Source of the DNA: Azadirachta indica
Taxonomy: Eukaryota; Streptophyta; Magnoliopsida; Sapindales; Meliaceae
NCBI GenBank assembly: GCA_022749755.1
Contig: CM040451.1
Span: 10,367,871-10,431,870, forward strand
Direction of reading: 5' to 3'
Length of the DNA stretch: 64,000 nt
Of this stretch, positions 48,001 through 60,183 are shown in pieces. Numbering within the stretch: position 1 is the stretch's first letter; every line of letters starts with the position of its first letter. The position numbers and the translations under genes are program-made. The notes under the pieces are model-generated. The model saw only the letters and a list, made by a program, of their open reading frames with translations, was not told the DNA's origin and searched no databases.

Positions 48001-50390
48001 GGTGTTTAATGTTTATTTTTATATAATAATCCTGAGCAGCCACCTGCAACTTAAAGAGATACACGTATCCCCTCCCATTGACGTTATTTTGCATACAAAA
48101 TCCTGGCAGTGTGAACGGTGAAGAAAATAATTAATTAAAAATAAAGATTATGGGCGGCGGTTAGGGTTCGTGTTTTAGTAGTACTCAGGTTGGAGTTGAC
48201 TAAATGAGAAACGTACGCACGTTTTGTCTGCAAAACACATGAGCCATTTTGGCTTCAGATATTAAGATTTTGGACTCAAATCATGCGACTTGGTCAACCG
48301 GTGGCCACATACTTAAAGACGCGGCCCTCATCATAGCATGGGTCTCTCTTTTATTGAATATTTATTTATGCATGTATTTTCTTTCACATTCTTTTAGTGG
48401 GTCCTTTGGCACGTGTCTTGTTTTCTCTGCCCTCCTGACTGCCACGTGATCTCCGGAGTACTTTTTCTCGAGCGACTATTCCTCTCTTTCGCCAATCATC
48501 TTCTACTACGTGTACACCTTTTGTCTTCTTCTACACCTCACGATCACCTCACCATTACATCACTTGTGTATTTCTTCGTAAATTTGCCCTATAAATACGT
48601 TCATTGTTCAATGATAATTAAACAGGGTGGGTATTGTAATGAAACGAAGTTTGATGATGAATGGTACATGGGATAATTAATTATACTTGAATGAATGTCA
48701 TTATGTTGTAATTATCACTTGAATAATGCTCTAGTTGTTATCTAATTCCAGTTTTTAGGCGCAAACTCATAATTAACATGATGACAATTATTGTCTGTCT
48801 AATCACAATATACTCATAGATTTAATTACTCCATGCCTATACAATTGTTTTCTTTTATGTCTACGGATAGAATCAAAGCTAAAATTTAATTTACATGGCT
48901 AATAATTTGATTAAAATTTTCTAAGGAATAATAGATATAGACCTTTTGTTATACTTTTTCTTTTTTTAAATGACGTTCGAGGAATCTCTATTTATTATTA
49001 TGCTTGATAATAATTCGTTTTAATGTGAATTTTTAACGGCCTACATTCATGTAAATAAAGTATGTCATGTGTATAATGTGTAATTGAACAACAAATATTA
49101 TTCTTGAGCATATATATCAAATGATCATGTGTTAAACTTCAACTATTATTGTCAAAAGCATACAATTAATTAGTAATTAAGCAAAGGCTAGTGGGTCTCT
49201 CTCGGTGGCTGATGTTTTAACATATATATAATGGGAATAAGTATATCTATTATTCAAATTGTACATTTATAATATATGATATATGTATACATATGTAGTT
49301 GTATTATATATGATTACAATATTGAACAACTCTTATTGTATGTGGTAGGAGTCATAAGGCATGACATGATCAACGAGGAAAAAAGCGACAAAGAGGTCAA
49401 TTAGTGATGAAAGAAATATAAAAAGGAACATTCCACAGGCAAATGAAGACAAGCAGATAAATTCAAAGGGTTGGATGGCTCGTTTTTGTGACGACCTAAG
49501 ACACTTTTTTGCAGCTACAGAAAAAGATGGTCGAATTATGTCTAAACCTGAGATAGTAAGTTGTTTAGTGCTTAGATTATTTCTCTCTCACGCGCTGCCT
49601 AGCTAGAAGATAACGAGGATCTGCCTGTAAGTTGTAATGGAAACACCATTGATGACTGATATGACTCCATGAACTGACGACCCATAAATTTATCTTCCAT
49701 TTAGAGGAGAATGAAAAGATTTAACGGGAATCTCTTCGACCATTTTCCTATTTGTGTAAAACCCACTACAAGGGGATTAACTTTCGTCTGCCAATTCATT
49801 CAGTTTTGTTAATCGCGTTGAAATTATTAATTGGCATTGGCATCGGCATTGGCTTTGGCTTTGGCAAACACCATTATTAACTCATCCCACTGCAATGCCC
49901 TCGTCTCATCAATCAGCTTGGAATCTTCATTAGTGGACATTCATTTCATAGTGCGAACACATTATGAAGAGGGTTTAATACCCATATCTTCTTATCCTAA
50001 ATATTTTGCGTATCATATTAATTTTTCTTGTAATTCATAAAAAATATGATAAAAGGCGGTGTCGTTTGGTTTAGTGGAGAAGGAGTTCACCGTTAATACG
50101 CATCGGAGGCGCTCAACTCGAGTACGTGTGAACTACGACAAATGAGTCGGAGGAAGAAAGAAGCTGTCTCCATCGTTCTTTGACTCTGGTGGCTTTGCCG
50201 AACAGGCCCCACGTGTCCACGCACGCGCGCGTGCAGTGTGGGTCCTAGTTGACTCATTTTAAAATTATATTTTTGTTTGGTCATAAGGCATGACGTCAAA
50301 CTCTCTCTCTCTCTCTCTCTAAACGTGATTGGTAGATTATAAAGTTAAGATTGGAATAATGAAGATAATAGTCTTTAATTAATTATGCTA
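45007..50390. other. Long spacer with a promoter-like island
   Basis: No gene is supported. Two G-boxes (CACGTG at 48410 and 48443) and a TATAAATA at 48590 form a promoter-like arrangement on the plus strand, but no convincing frame follows. Another CACGTG lies at 50210. The 15-base near-palindrome GTCATAAGGCATGAC occurs at 49351 and 50280. Confidence 0.4.
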
Positions 50391-51146
50391 AAGATTATTT
50401 TATAATTAATTGTGGAACATTTAAAAGAAGGGAATTATGGGATTGAAAATTGGAAATTAGTGAGACTCAATTAAGAGAAGAGAATACTTTGACAAAGGTA
50501 AATACTTCGAATCAATTAAGGTTGTAAATTAATCTAAAGTTCTTCCTCACTAAAATTCAATGATCTCTTTTTTAGATATACTATTAAAATTACCATTTGA
50601 GACATTTATATCTGTAAATACATCTTAAACGTTATTGTATTTTCAATGTTGGATTTGTTAATCTACATAATTACACATAACATTATTTTAAATTCATTTA
50701 ATATAACTTTTAAAATAAATATTCTTAAAGTTAATTTTGTGTTAGTAGAATTTCTATTATAGATTTTTTTTTTTGTAAAAATTACTTATTTCTTGGTTGT
50801 CAAGTATATTTTCCACTACAAATTTTGTAATTTAATTTGTATTGTGATAAAATGAAATACAAATTTTTAAAATAAAAAGGGATATTTCAAATAGTAAGCT
50901 TTTTTTAATCCTTCATAATCTTTTATCTAGTGACTCCAAAAAAACAATAAAAAATTGTTAACATTAAAAAGATTATCTTAATTAATAGAAAAATCGTAGT
51001 AAAGGATCACTTAAATTTTAGTACTATATTTATATCAACCATTGATTACGTTGAGAGCATATAATAATTTGTAAATGATTTGAGATACATAAGAAAAACT
51101 TACACTGCAATAAGCTTACAATATAATTTTGTTATAAAAATTAAGT
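50391..51146. repeat. Tandem duplication, left unit
   Basis: Aligns with 51325-52108 in the same orientation. Shared words include TTTTCAATGTTGGATTTGTT and TTAGTACTATATTTATATC. Divergence is roughly ten percent with small indels, so it is not recent. No coding sequence. Confidence 0.75.
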
Positions 51147-51324
51147 TTTTTTTTCTTTTACTGAAGTTTAAATATTATTATTTAGATGTTTATGAACTAT
51201 ATTTTTTTTAACTTCTATTTGAATATTTATTAAAAACATTTAAGTATAATTAAGTTAAAAATTTTAACTTATATCTGAATAAGTAAATGTTTAAATAAAT
51301 TTCATATTTTAATTTCTCAAAAAT

Positions 51325-52108
51325 AATTAATTAAGAAACATTTTAAAGTAAGGAATCATGGGATTAAAAATTGGAAATTAGTGGAGTTAGTTAAGAGAAT
51401 ACTTTGATAAAGGTGAATACTTCAAATAAATTAAGGTTGAAAATTAATTTAAAGTTCTTTCTCACCAAAATTGACTATCTAGTTGAAAATTAATTTATAG
51501 TTCTTTCTCACTAAAATTGACTATCTCTTTTTAGATATGCTATGAAAATTACCATTTAAGGCATTTATATCTATGAATTCATCTTAAAGGTTATTGCATT
51601 TTCAATGTTGGATTTGTTGATCTACATTATTACTCATAACATTATCCTAAATTCATTTAATATAACTTTTAAAATAAATATTTTTAAAGTAAATTTTGTG
51701 TTAGTAGAATTTCTAGAATAGATTTTTTTGAAAAAATTATTTATTGCTTGGTTGTCAAGTATATTTCTACTAAATTTTTTTTAATTAATTTATATTATGA
51801 AAAAATCAAGTACAAAATTTTAAAATAAAATAGGGATATTTTAAATAATAGAATAGCTTTGTTAATCATTCATTACCTCTTATTTAGTGATTCAAATAAT
51901 AACAATTTTTAATGAAAATGATTAACATTAAAAAAATCCTCTTAATTAATAGAAAATTTGCAGCAAACAATCACTTAGATTTTAGTACTATATTTATATC
52001 TATCATTGATTATCTTGAGATTATATGATAATGTGCAAAAAATTTGTAACACATGAGGAATACTTACACTTGTAATAACCTTGCAATATAATTTTGTTAT
52101 AAAACTTA
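51325..52108. repeat. Tandem duplication, right unit
   Basis: Partner of 50391-51146. A nested tandem repeat of about 46 bases (AGTTCTTTCTCAC-AAAATTGACTATCT) is present at about 51435-51530 only in this unit. Confidence 0.75.
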
Positions 52109-54651
52109 GTATGTTACATTACATTCTTTATTCTAACCTATGCTTATATATTATTACAAATCTCATTTATTTAATTATTGAACTTTTACACAAAAAAAAA
52201 ATTTTCCTTTGACATTTTTGTCATTTCTTGTGTTTTTAAAGAAGAAATATGTGAGCCAATTATCTTTTACTAGAGTATTTAATACCTTGCCTAATGATTC
52301 AAATTCTCTCGTTATGGAGGTTGGTTTTCTCCCAAACATAATATACAGTGAAATAAAAGTTGTTGGATTTGAGTATAGAATTCATTTTAAGATTGAACCT
52401 ATAAATTCCCAACAAACTTCTAACTATAATGGTGGAGGTAAAAATTGTTTAATTTGAACATAGTACTTTGGGGTGCACCAAAATCAAACTAATGTAAACT
52501 TCATCAAACCTCTAATTAAGGTAGTGTTTATTTTATCTGTTTGAATTTTGAATATAATTGAAATTGAAATTTGAATTTGATTGATATGCTCGTATTTTTA
52601 CTTTATATGTATGAATATAAATATTGAATGTTTTTTATAAAATAAAAAATATAAAATTGATATGTTGATATATATATATTCTAAAAAATTTGAAACTAAT
52701 ATGTTAAATAAAACTTATATAAATGTTAAGTAATAAATTAAAAGTTTATTGATAAATAAAATATTGAATTTATTTAAATATTTGATTATTCAAATTTAAG
52801 TCAAAATTTTTAATTTAATTACATTTACATACTTTTTAATAAGTTTTAAGATATAAGTTAAAAAAAAATCTCCAAACATCTGTATAATTTTATTCAAATT
52901 TCAATTGAAAAAATAAGCAAATAATAAGTGTTGCACGTTTATGTTCTACATGTAAGTGATTGTTTGCTAATTTATTAATATATTAATTATACCGTGTAGC
53001 ACGAACGAAAGTTATTCAGATGAATCTAATTAATAGGGTCGTGATACATTAATTTCAAGTGATTAAATTTACAACTCATGGATCTGACCTAACTTAGCCT
53101 TCTTTGATCTTCAACATTTCGAAGTCAACTTTGCGTATTATGCTAGTTTCTAGTCTTTAAAACTTATACATTATTTTGCATTCCCTTTTTGGACGATGAA
53201 AACTCAAAAACGTTTTTGTAAAACGGGGAAAATATTGATTTTTTCTCCGTGATTAAGACAAACTTCGACTTAATTGGTTGACTCTTTTATTTTATATTAT
53301 GTATCATCAGGACATCTCAAATTTAGAAAATTCAGAAATTCTTCGCAGAAAAAATTAGGCAACACATTTGGTCAACTGCTTTGATCTAAACAATTATCTT
53401 CTCCTACTTTGTTTGGTCCACATTGTTACCAATGGTCTCAATCTTGTGGACGATATGTCCTTTAAAATAATAATTAAAAAAGATTGTACCTAATATAAAT
53501 TTATAAAGAATTAAGGAATTATAGCCAGCCTTCATTTTTTATTTTTCTTATATATATACATACTGAAGCACTCTCTACACACACGAGTGCTTTTATTATT
53601 CTTTTTTCGGTCATCGACCAAGGATTCTTGATTCTGGGAATGTGAACGAATTTTTCTCTCAAATTTTCTTTTTTGGTTTTGATGGTCCCCCAAAGAGGAA
53701 AGATTTTCATTTTTGTTTTCAATTTTCATGAGGGAAATTAAGACACTGGTGTGTTGCACGTTTGCTTCTGTCAACCAATTAATACTTATACACAAAATAA
53801 AAGGGGAGGAGATAGAGATATATATATATATATATATATAAATATACATATAAACATAGAACATGTGAAAACCTCGGTTTATTAATTCATGAGGTTGGAA
53901 TTTAATCAAGTATATATTGGAAGACAATTATGAAAGCAGAAGTGTGAAACATGCAGCTCTTAATTGATTAAGAATTGAGATCGAGCATAGGAAACTGCTA
54001 ACTTATAATTGTGTCTTAACCCATAAGATTGCTGTTCGGGAACATTCCAACATATCATTATATTATTTCACTGTTATAAGATAACTAATTAATTAATGGG
54101 TTAATTTCATATTTATTAGTAAATGTTAAAGAAAATTTAATTTTGATAAAATCAGAGGGTCACGCGCCTGAATAGGGCCGTATGGAAGCGGGGAAATTGG
54201 AATATGGAAACGTAGGCAGCTACAGAGAACAATCATTCTATTTGGGACCGTAAGTCCTCAAATGGTCCAATTTTTCAGGTTTATCCAAGATTATTATAAT
54301 CTAACCAAAAGATATATAACGAATACCCACCGTTTGATTAAACAAAGAATCGGTCTAAAAATAGGACGTGTCGGTTAGATAGAAACCCATCATCATCATC
54401 ATATCACATCCCTTTATTTATAAGGAACAAGAATTATTTTATAAAGTTTAAAAAAACAAATATACATTTTTTAAAGCAAAAAAAAAAAAAGAAAAGTAGA
54501 AATTCTTTCTTCCTTTATAATTTATTTTTATTATTTTAAAGAAAAGGAAAGGAAATTCGATTCAAAATGCTCTCTCTTATTTGTCCAATCATCCTTGAAA
54601 TGTCAACTAAATTCCGGTAATTTCCATGCTCCGTACTCATTAACCGTTCCA
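52109..54651. other. Upstream spacer of the bHLH112-like gene
   Basis: AT-rich, with a TA microsatellite near 53818-53840. No gene is supported. The nearer part is expected to hold the promoter. Confidence 0.4.
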
Positions 54652-54658
54652 TATATAA
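54652..54658 (+). promoter_or_regulatory. TATA box of the bHLH112-like gene
   Basis: TATATAA about 150 bases before the ATG at 54803, followed by a GA-rich leader (around 54718-54731). Confidence 0.55.
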
Positions 54659-54802
54659 ATGGCACTCCCCACTAGCTTATTGATATGCTTTCATATAATA
54701 CGTAACTCAGAGAATTAAAGAGAGAGAGAGTTTTAATTCTCAGGAAACAAACACTGAAGAAGACAGAGTTGAATTATAGGGAAGAATCAACGATTATCAG
54801 CT

Positions 54803-57118
54803 ATGGCCGAAGAGTTTCAGGCGGCAATTTGCGGAGGAACATGGTGGAATCCGTCAAGAAGCAGCTCCTTATCGCCGTGTTCAGCAGCGGGGATTGGTAT
54901 GGCTGATCATATGGGGAGTTATATGTGGGCAAGTAGTGATATGATTGATATGAAGACACCTACAACAACTGCTACAACAAAGTCTTGTGAGGAGTCAAAT
55001 AATTCAGTTTCTGCTGATAGCTCCATGGTTTTCCAGAGTGCTCAGAAGACTCAACAGACTGATTCAGACAGTGGAGGCAGCAGCGGCGTTTTGATGGATT
55101 CCACCCTCCAAATGATGAGCTTTGGCCCTTCGTCTTCAACGGATTGGAACCAGGTGTTACTGTAAGTTTTTTTTTTTTTCATAATATTTTATTGTGAGAT
55201 TTCAATTATGTGGTTGATGTTCTAATCCAAGAATACGTCCAGTCCAAATTAGCTTGAACTACAAGTTAGAAGAAGAATACTTATGACTTTTTAGGTTTTT
55301 TCTTTTGTTGTTTTCACTTGGAAAAGCAAGTCAATACGATCAATCAATTAAGTTAATAGCTATTGGGTGAAAATTCTTTACCAACTGTATTCCTTTTATC
55401 TTATTTTCTTTTGTAGCCGAGGTAATGAGAGAGCCGAGAACAATTATCGTTCCATGATTCAAGAGGATTTGAATTCTCAAATGGAAAAGGAGTGGAGTCC
55501 TAAGAGCTTTAGCAGTGCAGCCGATGATTCCTCCATTAATGTCTTTAAGTCTATTAATCAAGACTTCCCTTTAGACCACCACCAGCTAAAGCCAGTCTCA
55601 AGCTCCGGTAATTGTACAGTTAATTGCGAAGGCTTGTCCACCGGGTTTCCCATAACTTCAGCTTCGTACGGGTATTCTCCATCATTACTGCAAAGTTATT
55701 TTGAACCTGATCCTCAATCGCAGCAATCTCTTTACAACAACCGGTCAATGAACTATATGTCTACACCAAATTATGGGACGAACTCTAATGAACTCTCGCC
55801 TTCCTGGCCTAAAATCCCTTCTTTCTTAAAACCATCCTTGCCAAAGCAACAACCAGGTGGTTTGCACTTCTCTAACAACACACCCTTCTGGAACGCCACC
55901 GCCTCCGCCTCCGCTTCCGTCTCTTCAAGTTTGACTGACGTTAGAGCTGGTTATTTTCCTTCATCACAGTTTTTTCCACCGACCCTCGAAGAGAAACTCA
56001 ATCGCCCCAGTCTCAATACAAAGGTAGGTTTACATTTTTTTTTTTTTGCATGAGAGAAATATTAGTTTCACAGAAAGGGTTTTGGAAATAATTAATTTAT
56101 CATTTATTCATGTTTCAGTCTGGAAATGGAGAAATGCGAGATTCGGGGTCTGCGGGGAAGAAGGGAAGCAGTGAGCCTCCATTCAAAAGGCCTAGAATTG
56201 AAACTCCATCGCCTTTACCTACTTTTAAGGTACAATATATTCGATCAGGCCTTTTGCAAGTGGCACTTGAAAATCTTATTCTTTTCTATTTTCTGCTAAT
56301 TAATTGTTTGTTTTATTTCATTCCAAGAACTCGATGAGATCTTACATGCTATGTTATCAGGTCCGGAAAGAGAAGCTAGGGGACCGAATAACTGCTCTCC
56401 AGCAATTGGTCTCACCTTTTGGAAAGGTGAATTTTTGGATTTTTCAACTTTTTCTAAGAGTACAATTTGAAATTCCTTTTACTTTCAGCTACAATTTAAA
56501 GCTTTTTCCCGGTCTGGAGCTAATTGGTATTATTATTTTTTTGGTTGTTTCTCTCAGACTGATACAGCATCTGTTCTTCATGAAGCCATTGAGTATATCA
56601 AGTTTCTCCATGAGCAAGTCAACGTATGTTACACCTTCTCCGATCTCTTCCTCATTACAGAAATAAAAACAAAATCAACAAATTGAATGCGAACCCTAAT
56701 CTTTTACAAAGACACGAAGAAGAAAGAAGTTTTATAAGAAAGTCTGAGTTATAGTTCTGATGAATCATTTATGCTATTTCAGGTTTTGACTACTCCTTAC
56801 ATGAAGCAAGGAGCTCAGATTCAACAGCAACAGGTATACCGTATACCCAAGTCTCTCACCGGTTCTTCATTCTGTGCTATAACTACTGATAGAATCATGT
56901 ATTAGCTTACTTCATACATATGGATTCTTTTTCTACGTATAAATTGAACCTTATGTATCATTTTACAGAGCTATGATAAGTTAAAGGATCCGGAAGCGCC
57001 AAATCAAGATCTGAAAAGTCGAGGTCTGTGTTTGGTGCCAGTTTCGAGCACATTCCCAGTCGCTAGCGAGACAACAGCTGATTTCTGGACGCCAACATTC
57101 GGAGGAACATTCAGGTAG
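54803..57118 (+). CDS. bHLH transcription factor, bHLH112-like
   Basis: Seven exons: 54803-55161, 55417-56023, 56119-56229, 56361-56426, 56558-56623, 56783-56833 and 56969-57118; 1410 bases, 469 residues, every junction GT-AG and in phase. The N-terminus MAEEFQAAICGGTWWNPS is typical of the Arabidopsis bHLH112/bHLH123 group. A long Ser/Asn/Gln-rich region follows. The bHLH domain is built from three tiny exons: KRPRIETPSPLPTFKVRKEK, LGDRITALQQLVSPFGK, then TDTASVLHEAIEYIKFLHEQ. The basic region lacks the His-Glu-Arg triad of canonical E-box binders, as usual in this group. Members are nuclear regulators; bHLH112 is tied to salt and drought responses. Which group member this is cannot be decided here. 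A conserved-looking C-terminus (ETTADFWTPTFGGTFR) ends the protein. Confidence 0.9.
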
Positions 57119-57232
57119 AGGAGTACTGCTAATCGATTAAATTAAAGTGGTTGATCTACAGATGCAAGCTGATTATCTACAAGTATAGTTTAATGACAAA
57201 CCCAGCCAAGACGATAATGATAACTACTATTT

Positions 57233-57267
<35 letters not shown>

Positions 57268-57270
57268 AAA
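57233..57270. repeat. AAAG microsatellite in the 3' flank of the bHLH112-like gene
   Basis: About nine GAAA units, probably within the 3' UTR. Confidence 0.85.
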
Positions 57271-57450
57271 CTGAAAACTTAGAAGCTACATTGCTTTGCT
57301 GTACCAGTCTTGAGAAAAAGCTAAAGAAAACAAAGAAAAAGAGAAAAAAGGAAAAAGAAGTGACCCTTCAAAGATGTACAAGCAATACTGGGCCAGCTAC
57401 AAGCAGAATGATGGAGGCTAGCAAATGATTAGGAACCGTTGAAAAATTAC

Positions 57451-57476
<26 letters not shown>
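57451..57476. repeat. AT microsatellite
   Basis: Perfect AT dinucleotide run of about 13 units. Confidence 0.85.
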
Positions 57477-57483
<7 letters not shown>

Positions 57484-57944
57484 TATAGGTGTTTGTAATA
57501 ATCCAAGTATATTTTATTATATATATTTATATATAGTTTGATCGGGTGGGTTAGGAACAGTACCAGGAACAGGTGCTAAATTCAGCGAAAAATCAACATT
57601 ATTAAAGAGAGAATATATATGTAATTGCTGTTGATTGATGTTGTTGTTAATAGCTGAATTTAGCAGATGGGGATAAACAGCCTTTTGTTCCTGTAGTTGT
57701 TGTGTGTATTATATATAGAGCTGCTGGCACCACCTTTTATCATTTCAGGCAAAAAAAAAAAAAAAGCAAAAAAGAAAGAGGAAACAAATAAAAAGATTAT
57801 TGTATTGAATTCTTCTTATTCAAGAATGGGAGTGAGTGGAGCTCATTTGATTGGCTTCTAACTTTTTCATTTGTTTATTTGTTTCGAATTTGGTAGTGGA
57901 AGTCAGAGGGCGGCCCACTGTTCCTGCTTTTAGGGTTTCTGATT

Positions 57945-57948
<4 letters not shown>

Positions 57949-57976
<28 letters not shown>
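57949..57976. repeat. GA microsatellite
   Basis: Perfect GA run of about 14 units. Confidence 0.85.
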
Positions 57977-57979
<3 letters not shown>

Positions 57980-60132
57980 AGCAATAGCCAGCCAATTGAG
58001 ACATTTATAATATAGCTGACTTCTTTAGATTGCCCACATTTTACGCCCTCCGTTAAACGCAAGGCTTAATTAACTAATTAGCTAGTTAAAATATAAAATA
58101 AAAATATTGACCTAGGATCCTTGTTTTATTTAGGGCAGTACAAGTTGTAATTAATATTGACCCGCCACTTTTAATCCGTTGACTACTACTAAAAAGTGCT
58201 TATATACGACTAACAACTCTTAAGGCCAATTTGAAATTGTTGAAGATTTTAAAAAACTTTATTTTTACTGTAAAAATAATCAGTTTTAAAGAGAATCAGT
58301 TTAATATTTGGTAAATTTGATATTTAAAAATATTTTATTAGCGTTTGGCAAATTTTACTGTAAAAATATTGTCGTGATATAAATGATAAAAATAGACATA
58401 TGATATTAAATATTATTTTTTTCAAATATATTGAATTGTATTCGTTAATATATATAATATAAAATAATTTATAATAATAAAAATTATTATTTTTATTATT
58501 AAATAATATCATTTCAATGTTGTAAAATCTCAAAATTTAATGAAAAATAAAATTCTAAAATAAAAAAAAAGTAAAAATATGCAATATTATGCTCTCATTG
58601 AACTTTTGGCAATATTATTTTTTAAGATTTTCATTTCTTGGGCTCTCGATCCATTAGTAGTATAATATTTTATCTGATTATTAATCTCACTTTCAACCTC
58701 TTCATTGATTTAAATACTTAAATTTTATTAAGGATAATTTTGGGTTATACAATTTAAGTAGAGATATAAAAGAAATTATAGGTATGGATAAAATAAATTT
58801 TTAAAATCAAAATTTGAAAAATAAGTAAAGACCTGCTTTTCAAAATCTGCTATAGGATAAGGATAAAAAGTAATTTTGTAAAAAATTTACCAAACACTTA
58901 AAATTAATTTGGACAGTTAAAAATCATTTTTAATGTTTCTCACTGCAATCCCAAACGGGCTCTTAATCACTTCAAAGCCTACTTAGTAGATGATAATCTC
59001 TTCCTAATCATTATGTGCGTTGTGTTCTAGGAATAGATCATCGGTCATAGACTTTGTTCAAACCTTGCTACTAAGCAGATATTCTATCTCAACTTTATCC
59101 AGCATGAACAGGATCGATCGCATGTGTTGTTATAATTGCCGTTGTTTTATTCCATCATATTATAAGCTAGTACTGTAACAATTATTAAACAAGAAACATT
59201 AATTGCAGCAAAAGTAGCCGTAATTACATTTTGTGATCATCCAGCTTCATTTCATCGGTGGACCGATGATATTTCTTCAACCTGGAATTAAAGTTTTTTC
59301 AAATTATTATTATATCATGTTTTCTTGCGTAATGTGAAGGATTAATTTATCTGTCAAAAAACAAATGACGCCGAAAAGAGAATGAAAAGCTAATTCAACC
59401 ACTACGAATTTTGAATTAGAGGGCAATGCTGAATCATACTTCGATATTAGTTGCAACAAAAGCCAAATTAAAAGAAGCGATCATGTTTGTTTTAATTTCT
59501 CCAGACTTTTTAATATAACTTGAAAATATTTATACGTTTATGTCGTTTTCCTACTTAAAATATTGCTACTTATGCCGTATAATAATTGAAGAAAATAATA
59601 ATGAGAAAAAATAAAAAAAAATGGGTTCATTTTTTGTGCTATATATACTTTCTGTTAAATTTTTTTAAAGAGCTGCTTTTAGCTGTTTGTACTTGGAGGA
59701 CTCTCCAAAGCAAGAATTTCCGAATAACCTTTATGGAATCCAGATCAAATATTTGACTTTAGCAATTAATTATGGAAATGGAATCAGGATTTTATCTTGA
59801 ATTGAAAATTTTCAATTCAAGTTCATAATGGGTGGTTATTAATTATATAAAAATTTGAATAAATTAAATGTAGATGATATATTATTACTAATTTACATGT
59901 GAATCAAAATCTTTAAAAATTGGAAAGTATTCATATAATTATTAGAGTATCATACTCTTGGAAAAAAAAAGGACAAAAATGAAAGAAAAAGCAGGCGCCA
60001 GCTGCATTCTAATTAAAGAAGGTGATAAGAACAAATTTAGCTTTGAAAGAAAGGCAATTTGATGTAAAGTTTGAAGTTTACTTCTTCTCTTTTTCAATTT
60101 TTGACCATTCACCCCTCTCACAAGCCATATAA

Positions 60133-60183
<51 letters not shown>

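Noticed and set aside
53532..53927. 131-codon minus-strand frame
   Set aside because: Low-complexity Tyr-Ile run produced by the TA microsatellite at 53818-53840.
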